A DNA stretch of 39,821 bases from an uncultured Lachnospiraceae bacterium (lineage in GTDB: Bacteria > Bacillota > Clostridia > Lachnospirales > Lachnospiraceae). The notes under the pieces are model-generated. The model ran no database searches, was not told the DNA's origin, and worked only from the letters and a program-made list of their open reading frames with translations. Where the stretch lies: the NCBI GenBank assembly GCA_902797675.1, contig CADBTR010000042.1, forward strand, positions 1 to 39,821, in the 5' to 3' direction. Both the position numbers and the translations under genes were made by a program. Below, piece after piece: positions 34,386-39,821 of the stretch; position 1 is the first letter of the stretch; each line of letters starts with the position of its first letter.

Positions 34386-34475
34386 CGGAGAGCATGGGAT
34401 TTGAACCCACGAACAGCAAATTATGCCGTTACCGCATTTCGAGTGCGGCTCCTTCGACCGCTCGGACAACTCTCC
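34386..34475 (-). tRNA. tRNA-Ser(CGA)
   Basis: A 90-nt class II tRNA. The acceptor stem GGAGAGT pairs with GCTCTCC, the discriminator is G, the anticodon loop CTCGAAA (anticodon CGA, reads UCG) sits on CCGCA/TGCGG, a long variable arm follows, and the T-arm is GTGGGTTCAAATCCCAT. CCA is not encoded. It has its own promoter. Confidence 0.97.
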
Positions 34476-34484
34476 ACTAATGTC

Positions 34485-34513
34485 AGTATATCATTAAACA
34501 TTTTTTCTGTAAA
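34485..34513 (-). promoter_or_regulatory. tRNA-Ser promoter
   Basis: TTTACA (34508-34513), 17 bp and TATACT (34485-34490) on the minus strand, with the tRNA 5' end about 9 bp downstream of the -10. Confidence 0.8.
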
Positions 34514-34578
34514 GCACTTTTTTGTAAATAAACAATTACTATGTTACTATTCACAGCAGCCGTCACTTTAAGGTCTGC

Positions 34579-34794
34579 TCATTGCTCAACAGGATACAGA
34601 TCATCATATTTCTTCAGTTTCTTCCTCATCCTTTTATAAAACCATTCGGAAATCTCTCCCTGTTCATGAAAACTTTCCATCATATCCAGCGTTTTATCAT
34701 AGCAATCTTTCGCCAGATCCTTATAATTATTCTGAAGATTTAATTCAAATTGCATAAATTCCTTCTCAATCAATAGTTTTGCATCATCACTCAT
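34579..34794 (-). CDS. Small hypothetical protein coupled to GH127
   Basis: A 71-aa soluble, helical, highly charged protein (KLLIEKEFMQFELNLQNNYKDLAKDCYDKTLDMMES...WFYKRMRKKLKKY) with no recognised domain. Its ATG overlaps the 3' end of the glycosidase gene by 8 bp, so it is translationally coupled and probably real. No sugar-related function is visible; it could be a small regulator or an unrelated conserved protein. Confidence 0.75.
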   Translation of the reverse strand: MSDDAKLLIEKEFMQFELNLQNNYKDLAKDCYDKTLDMMESFHEQGEISEWFYKRMRKKLKKYDDLYPVEQ

Positions 34795-37363
34795 GACCGG
34801 AACCCTCCTCCACGATCAGTGTATACGTTTTCTCAGTCTGAAAATCTTCCGCAAGTACACGAAGGATGATGGTATCGCCGCCTTTTATGCTGCACTCCCG
34901 CTCCAGACTGTCATCAACCAGAATATCACCCTCGTACAATAATCCGTTTGTATCTGCAAGCTCTGCCTGATAGGTGATCCGGTCTTTTTCCGCTTTCATA
35001 TGATAAGTTGTTACATCCGGATCAAATTTTTCAACGAGAACACCACCGCTGACTACGAGATTTTTCAGCGCCGCGTTTTTCGCATAATCGCTGACGATAT
35101 TTAATTTATCAAAGATTCCACCCACCCAGCTGTCGCCGCGAACAGCAAATTTTACGACAACGCTGTCTTTTCCTGCGATCCGTTCTTCCGGCAAAAGATA
35201 ATATTCATCATAAAAATCTCCCGGAATGCGATCCTCGATGGTTTCCTCCTTTAAAAGCACATCATCTATATAGATATTAAAAGTTCTGCCCACATTTCCG
35301 CTGAAATATTTCACCATAAGATAATTGCAAACTCCCTGTTTTACGTTCATCTCATAGGAGAACCAGCCCTGTTCCGACCAGGCGTGTCGAAGCATCAGAC
35401 CGTTAAAGGTGCCTGCGCCCGTGTTTTCCCCCTTGATCTTATGCAATAATTCATATTGATCATTTCCGAGAGGAATACTGTCGATAAGCACATGATTCAA
35501 CCGCGCCGTTGTCTTGCCTTCCCTGATATGTTTCTGCAAAGCCGGCGAATCCTTGGCAACCATATTCCAGTAGATTCCATAACGCTCTTTATGCTGACGG
35601 TAATGCGGGGAAAAGATGTATCCGTCGCTGTCTGTGCCGCTCAAATGAAATTCCAAGGTGCCCGGTTTCCGGATCATATGATCTTTTACATGAGCGATCC
35701 ACTCCTCCACATCCTGCTCGGTGCTGTCAAACCCTCCGTCTTTTGCCCGAACCGTGATAAAGTCTTTCATACTGATATTTCTTGTGGCAATGGTGACATC
35801 AACGCCGGTCTTGCTTTCTTCCATATCCTCAGTGCCAAGAGCCGCGCTTAAGACCACCGGTCCGTACTTAAATCCCACGCAACAACTGTTATCCGGAAGT
35901 GCCTTGGCGCGAACTTCCATCGGGATCCGGAGGGTGATCACGCTGCCCTCCGATACTTCCGCTTCAAGATAAGAATCCGAAGGCTCTGCCGTCTTTACAC
36001 CGTTTCCTGTCTCTGCCGTCACTTGATCGCATGCCCAGTCCGGCACCCGGAATGCAAGTGTTCCGCTTCCTTTTTTTACGGTAAATACCGTCACATCTTC
36101 CATCGGGATCCGGCTTTCCTGCAAAACCTGAAAGCCTGTCTCTTTATCCGTGAATTCCGAAGATACATACTGGCTGACATAGACTTTATCTCCCTCTTTA
36201 AAATAAATGCTGTCATTGCATTTTGTAAAATTCTCCATACCTGTTCCGGTACAGCACCAGAAGCTGTCAAAAGGCGTGGAATATACTTTAAAGAAGCCAG
36301 TTGCCATAGGCTGAAAATACATCGTCATACCGGTTTCCGGATTTTGTGACGAAAGAATCGCATTCGTAAATGTATTCTCATAGAAATCCAGATATTTCTT
36401 ATCGCCGGTAAGCTGAAACAATCCTCTTGCAAGTTTTAACATATTATAGGTATTACAGGTTTCACAATTGCAGTTTGTCCGCTCCGCGTCCAGGATCTTC
36501 GGCTCGCCGAAATGCTCCCATTCACTGTTGCCTCCTGTAATATAGGTGTGGTCTGCCGTTACCAGATCAAAGAATCTCTCAGCGGACTCAAAGTAAAATT
36601 CATCTTCTTTGCAGCAGCCAAGGGCAATGTAACGATATAGTGCACCGAGAAATTTCGGGATTGTGGTATTGGCGTGTTTTCCGTTCAGGATATCGTGTCC
36701 GTCATGGATTGCCTGAAACAGTTCGATCTCATCAAAGCTATGGGCAGCCTTTGCGTGCTCCTCTTTTCCTGTCACCTGATACAGATCATATAATGCTTCG
36801 TTCATTCCGCCGTATTCTACGGCAAGCACCGTTCTCCGGGTTTCCTCGCTCCATGCCGAAGTTCTCTTATATACCCAGTCCGCAAGCCTGCTTACGATCT
36901 TGAATGCTTTCTCGTTTCCTGCCAGAACATAAGCCGCCGTCAATCCGGCGATAATCTTATCCATGGTATACCATGGCACCCAGCAAGGTTTTTTATTCTC
37001 TACATTATCAAATAATACTTCCGGAAAGGCTGACAGATAACCGTTTGTCTGCTGTGCTGCCCCAAGTCTGTCTACAATGCTGTCCAGTTTTTCTTTTAAT
37101 TCCGGATCTCCCGTCTGCGCCACCGCCTGTGATACCGCCGTCAGATAATGTCCCAGTGAATGACCTCGGATCTCTGTATTCTCCCAGCCCGGATATTTTT
37201 CCGCCCGCGGTCTGATGTTGTTTACTTCCTCAAATCCTGCTACAAGGCGGTCTACATCAAATTTTTTCAGATAGGCAAGTTCTTTCTCCAATGCATTCTC
37301 AATGTATGCATCTGTTACTTTTACCTCATCCATCTTAAAATCATGAATCTTGTTTATCTTCAT
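34787..37363 (-). CDS. GH127 beta-L-arabinofuranosidase (DUF1680)
   Basis: An 858-aa glycosidase acting on beta-L-arabinofuranosides of plant glycans. It has the (alpha/alpha)6 barrel. The zinc and nucleophile set matches HypBA1 of Bifidobacterium longum: Glu301 and Cys303 in NCNCETCNTYN, and Cys370-Cys371 in FWCCTGTGMENF, where the first Cys of the pair is the nucleophile. About residues 400-760 hold the beta-sandwich modules. A C-terminal cadherin-like beta domain (about 765-855, FDPDVTTYHMKAEKDRITYQAELAD...KTYTLIVEE) is added. No signal peptide is present, so it acts in the cytosol on imported oligosaccharides. GAGGAGG precedes the start. No transporter or regulator for arabinosides is adjacent. 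Confidence 0.93.
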   Translation of the reverse strand: MKINKIHDFKMDEVKVTDAYIENALEKELAYLKKFDVDRLVAGFEEVNNIRPRAEKYPGWENTEIRGHSLGHYLTAVSQAVAQTGDPELKEKLDSIVDRLGAAQQTNGYLSAFPEVLFDNVENKKPCWVPWYTMDKIIAGLTAAYVLAGNEKAFKIVSRLADWVYKRTSAWSEETRRTVLAVEYGGMNEALYDLYQVTGKEEHAKAAHSFDEIELFQAIHDGHDILNGKHANTTIPKFLGALYRYIALGCCKEDEFYFESAERFFDLVTADHTYITGGNSEWEHFGEPKILDAERTNCNCETCNTYNMLKLARGLFQLTGDKKYLDFYENTFTNAILSSQNPETGMTMYFQPMATGFFKVYSTPFDSFWCCTGTGMENFTKCNDSIYFKEGDKVYVSQYVSSEFTDKETGFQVLQESRIPMEDVTVFTVKKGSGTLAFRVPDWACDQVTAETGNGVKTAEPSDSYLEAEVSEGSVITLRIPMEVRAKALPDNSCCVGFKYGPVVLSAALGTEDMEESKTGVDVTIATRNISMKDFITVRAKDGGFDSTEQDVEEWIAHVKDHMIRKPGTLEFHLSGTDSDGYIFSPHYRQHKERYGIYWNMVAKDSPALQKHIREGKTTARLNHVLIDSIPLGNDQYELLHKIKGENTGAGTFNGLMLRHAWSEQGWFSYEMNVKQGVCNYLMVKYFSGNVGRTFNIYIDDVLLKEETIEDRIPGDFYDEYYLLPEERIAGKDSVVVKFAVRGDSWVGGIFDKLNIVSDYAKNAALKNLVVSGGVLVEKFDPDVTTYHMKAEKDRITYQAELADTNGLLYEGDILVDDSLERECSIKGGDTIILRVLAEDFQTEKTYTLIVEEGSGHE

Positions 37364-37435
37364 ACCGGTTTTATCCTCCTCTTATAACGATGGTTTATGA
37401 TCTGACTCAGCAGTACCCCTCTTTTAACTGTCTAT

Positions 37436-37464
37436 ATTCTATCAGATTTTCCTGTTTGCGTAAA
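37436..37464 (-). promoter_or_regulatory. GH127 promoter
   Basis: TTTACG (37459-37464), 17 bp and TAGAAT (37436-37441) on the minus strand, with a leader of about 70 nt. Confidence 0.7.
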
Positions 37465-37502
37465 CTGTTTTCTTCCATAATCGGTGTAAAAAAAATTATG
37501 TC

Positions 37503-37531
37503 TTGACAGTTTTAACAATCGGTTGTAATAT
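37503..37531 (+). promoter_or_regulatory. ABC transporter promoter
   Basis: TTGACA (37503-37508), 17 bp and TAATAT (37526-37531), 33 bp upstream of the ATP-binding protein gene. Confidence 0.75.
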
Positions 37532-37564
37532 TAAGTGATTATAATATGAAAAAAGGAGTTTTCT

Positions 37565-38260
37565 ATGTTACTGGAATGCAAAAACCTAGTGAAAAAATAT
37601 CTGAACACTACTGCGTTGGAAAATATCACACTGACATTGGAACCCGGCAGGATCTATGCCCTGTTAGGACCAAACGGAAGCGGAAAAAGCACTTTTATGA
37701 AGATGGCGGCCGGTCTTGTGATTCCCACCTCCGGAGAGATTTTTTTTGAACATGAACCCATCGGCATCAACAGCAAAAAGCATGTGGCCTACATGCCGAC
37801 AGAAAGTTACTTCTATTCTTATATGACAGGTCGGCACATCAGCAATTATTATAAAGATTTTTTTGAAGATTTTCAGCCTGAAAAGTTTGAACGTTACCTG
37901 CAGATGATGAATCTGGATCCGAAACAAAAAGTTTCAAAAATGTCTTCCGGTATGATGGCAAAATTAAAAATCGCCGTTACGCTGTCCCGCAAATCAAAAC
38001 TAATCATGCTGGACGAACCTTTAAACGGAATTGACATCATCGCCAGAGAACAGATATTAAATGCGATCTCGGAGAATTTTGACGGTCTTACCACGTTTGT
38101 GATCTCCAGCCACTTAGTGGACGAACTGGAACAGATTGTAAGCGACGCCATATTCATCAAACACGGACATGTGGAATTGCAGGGAACTCTGGAAGATCTG
38201 GAATCCCAGCGTCAGATGTCTATTACAGAGCTCTATAAAGAAATATACAAATATGATTGA
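37565..38260 (+). CDS. ABC transporter ATP-binding protein
   Basis: A 231-aa ABC ATPase with Walker A LLGPNGSGKST (about 34-44), signature KMSSGMMAKLKIAV (the usual LSGG is SSGM), Walker B KLIMLDEPLNGID and switch His in VISSHLVDELEQI. The short 'YMPTESYFYSYMTGRHISNYYKDFF' type Q-loop region, abridged here, resembles YtrB/YhcG-like exporters usually controlled by GntR regulators, but no GntR gene is adjacent. It pairs with the membrane protein downstream. AAGGAG lies 6 nt before the ATG. Confidence 0.94.
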   Translation: MLLECKNLVKKYLNTTALENITLTLEPGRIYALLGPNGSGKSTFMKMAAGLVIPTSGEIFFEHEPIGINSKKHVAYMPTESYFYSYMTGRHISNYYKDFFEDFQPEKFERYLQMMNLDPKQKVSKMSSGMMAKLKIAVTLSRKSKLIMLDEPLNGIDIIAREQILNAISENFDGLTTFVISSHLVDELEQIVSDAIFIKHGHVELQGTLEDLESQRQMSITELYKEIYKYD

Positions 38261-38277
38261 TCAGAAAAGAGGTTTTT

Positions 38278-39048
38278 ATGTTAAAATTAACAAAATATGA
38301 ATTTTTGAAGAACAAGACAGTTCTTCTTATTATCTTCATCGGTATTGCGATTTTAGAATCCGCATATCTGATCTGCTGCCACTTAAAGGATGTGGAGAAA
38401 ACAGCTCTTACCCTTACACTTTGCGTTGTATATACATCTGTTTGTTTTTTTGTTGTATTCGTACTTGCGATTTCAAACTACTCCAAAGAATTGAATTCCA
38501 AAAGCAGTTTTTTGATCTTTATGACGCCAAACAGCTCTTTGAGCATCATTTTTTCCAAAATGCTTACCACCCTCATCACCGGTTGTGTGATCGCAGCAAT
38601 TTTATGCGGACTTGCCTACTTTGATGTCTGGTTTCTTTCGGAAAATTTTCCGAAAATCCGGGTTTATAAAGAATTGATCAACATCTTTTCCCAGATGGCT
38701 GCGGTAGAGATTGCGCAACTGGCATTGACAGTCTCCTCGTATGTGATTGATTTTCTGATCAGTTTCTTTGCTACCGTAACCTTAATTTATCTGGCGATTA
38801 CCTTAAGTTTTACCCTGTTGCAAAATGCGCGTATGAGAGGTTTTATCAGTTTTCTGATCTTTTTCTTTTCCGAGATTGCCCTCAATATGATCCGCAGCCG
38901 TCTGCCGAGTCCATACACATTTGACGAGATCACTTCCACATACCGCATGCTGATGAATCTTCTTCCCGGCGCATTACTGGATCTGATCGTTATGATCCTT
39001 TGTATTTTCGGCTGTACAAAACTTTTGGATAAACATCTTTCACTTTAA
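38278..39048 (+). CDS. ABC transporter membrane protein
   Basis: A 256-aa permease with about six membrane helices (for example NKTVLLIIFIGIAILESAYLI near 14-34). The cargo is unknown; the pair resembles ABC-2 type exporters for peptides or antibiotics. The start MLKLTKYEFLKNK (ATG 38278) has AAGAGG 5 nt upstream. A possible ATG 38257 overlapping the ATPase stop would add seven unconserved residues. It is convergent with dtd, one base apart. Confidence 0.9.
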   Translation: MLKLTKYEFLKNKTVLLIIFIGIAILESAYLICCHLKDVEKTALTLTLCVVYTSVCFFVVFVLAISNYSKELNSKSSFLIFMTPNSSLSIIFSKMLTTLITGCVIAAILCGLAYFDVWFLSENFPKIRVYKELINIFSQMAAVEIAQLALTVSSYVIDFLISFFATVTLIYLAITLSFTLLQNARMRGFISFLIFFFSEIALNMIRSRLPSPYTFDEITSTYRMLMNLLPGALLDLIVMILCIFGCTKLLDKHLSL

Positions 39049-39049
39049 C

Positions 39050-39526
39050 TCAACTCCGGTCACGATCCTGCTTCTTTTTTATGATCTCATGACTGTCAAG
39101 CAGAATCGTCACCGGTCCGTCATTTAACAATTCCACTTTCATATCAGCGCCAAAACTTCCTGTCTCAACCACAGGAAGTTCTTTTTTTGCCTGTTCTACA
39201 ATATATTCATACAACGGCTTTGCCATCTCCGGCTTTCCTGCATTGATAAAGGACGGTCTGTTTCCCGCTCTGCAATCTGCATATAACGTAAATTGGGAAA
39301 TCAGAAGCAATCCGCCGGATACATCTCTTAAAGAAAGATTCATCTTTCCCTCCTCATCCTCAAATATCCGAAGTCCCAGCAATTTTTTTACCATCTTATC
39401 GGCGATTTCTTTCGTATCCTCATTTTCAATCCCGATCAATACCATGAAACCTGTTCCGATGGCGCCTTTCACTTCACCTTCTATCGTCACTGATGCGCGA
39501 CTGACTCTCTGAATCACAAATCTCAT
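39050..39526 (-). CDS. dtd: D-aminoacyl-tRNA deacylase
   Basis: A proofreading enzyme that hydrolyses D-aminoacyl-tRNA. It is 158 aa, slightly longer than the usual 145-150 because of a lysine-rich C-terminus ([11 protein letters not shown]). Catalytic motifs are SQFTLYA (77-83) and NDGPVT (135-140). The start [15 protein letters not shown] is conserved. The multi-hairpin repeat lies directly upstream. Confidence 0.97.
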   Translation of the reverse strand: MRFVIQRVSRASVTIEGEVKGAIGTGFMVLIGIENEDTKEIADKMVKKLLGLRIFEDEEGKMNLSLRDVSGGLLLISQFTLYADCRAGNRPSFINAGKPEMAKPLYEYIVEQAKKELPVVETGSFGADMKVELLNDGPVTILLDSHEIIKKKQDRDRS

Positions 39527-39545
39527 TTCCTACTCCCTTCTTTTT

Positions 39546-39821
39546 TTAATCTACAGGTAATTGCGAAATTTTATACTCCTCGTAAACGAATTTGCTGCAA
39601 AGCCCGGTCTGCAAGCCAGCCTGTACCGGTTTTTTCGGCTTGTCGCCTTCACAAAAAAGCGACGCTGTCCCACGCGCAAACACGTCCGGACAACGCCGCC
39701 CTCTTTTTAATTGAATGTCGCATGGCTTTAGCCTTGCGACCTGCTTGCTGCCAACGGCAGCAATCCCCGTAGGTCGGAGATTCAAACTCCCACCTACGTA
39801 AGTTTCCTTTCTTTACTCACC
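39546..39821 (-). repeat. Multi-hairpin dispersed repeat upstream of dtd, right copy
   Basis: No gene is called in the 295 bases after dtd. Read on the minus strand, the region opens with the 44-base block shared with the window start, then contains hairpins at 39768-39798 (ACCTACG arms), 39745-39763 (perfect 8-bp TTGCTGCC/GGCAGCAA), 39717-39740 (GTCGCA/TGCGAC with GGCT/AGCC), 39642-39663 (GTCGC/GCGAC) and 39613-39641 (AAGCC/GGCTT). The 24-base block at 39710-39733 recurs in the AP2-like gene leader. An open frame of 79 codons crosses it, but the sequence is better explained as structured repeat or RNA. Confidence 0.75.

Noticed and set aside
34377..34571. A 64-codon plus-strand frame
   Set aside because: It is the antisense of tRNA-Ser and its promoter.
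39546..39785. A 79-codon open frame on the minus strand upstream of dtd
   Set aside because: It lies entirely in a multi-hairpin repeat, has no clear ribosome site, and is Arg/Lys/Cys-rich without any recognisable domain. Structure explains the sequence better than coding.
1..39821. The window as a 39.8-kb circular plasmid or phage
   Set aside because: It carries the division cluster, tRNA-Ser, rsmH and leuCD and has no replication, partition or phage genes. The matching ends are a repeat.

Overview
The window is a stretch of low-to-moderate GC Firmicutes chromosome. It most likely comes from a spore-forming, anaerobic, fermentative member of the Lachnospiraceae. The evidence is the sporulation pair spoIIGA-sigE, a SpoVD-type transpeptidase, a Clostridia-style mraZ-rsmH-ftsL-PBP-murD-ftsW-ftsQ-ftsZ cluster, an oxygen-sensitive pyruvate formate-lyase, and several proteins without named function that I associate with Lachnospiraceae. 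Most genes are on the minus strand. Promoters are mostly clean sigma-A sites with 17-bp spacers. No phage, CRISPR array or complete insertion sequence was seen.

Layout. 1-5.3 kb: threonine synthase, whose stop codon and last residues lie in a dispersed repeat; a divergent AP2/HNH-like DNA-binding protein whose leader carries a piece of the same repeat family; then leuC-leuD and an amidase-like protein that has lost its zinc ligands. 5.3-7.8 kb: pyruvate formate-lyase encoded as two separate polypeptides, a 691-aa catalytic chain and an 80-aa glycyl-radical subunit. 7.9-16.1 kb: an apparent five-gene operon, rarA followed by four proteins without named function (1182-aa beta-sandwich/helical-repeat protein, degenerate Hsp70/actin-fold protein, TPR-like protein, coiled-coil protein with two membrane helices). 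16.2-18.8 kb: an intracellular subtilisin convergent with spoIIGA-sigE. 18.9-20.5 kb: two glutathione peroxidases with an OhrR repressor. 20.5-31.3 kb: the division and cell-wall cluster, without mraY, murG, murC or murB. 31.4-34.5 kb: a secreted or membrane-anchored Thr/Lys-rich protein, an iron alcohol dehydrogenase, a YihY-family membrane protein and tRNA-Ser(CGA). 34.6-39.5 kb: a GH127 beta-L-arabinofuranosidase with a coupled 71-aa protein, a two-gene ABC transporter, and D-aminoacyl-tRNA deacylase. 39.5-39.8 kb: a multi-hairpin repeat.

The first 44 and last 44 bases of the window are identical. This repeat family, shared in part with the AP2-like gene leader, probably explains why the sequence begins and ends where it does. 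Division genes form one continuous minus-strand block with MraZ-type operators at its head. The peroxidase/OhrR genes form a self-contained stress unit inserted between ftsZ and spoIIGA.

The best candidates for an undescribed system are the four-gene cluster downstream of rarA, the repeat family with its AP2-like protein, and the two-subunit pyruvate formate-lyase. All calls come from reading the sequence; no database search was run.
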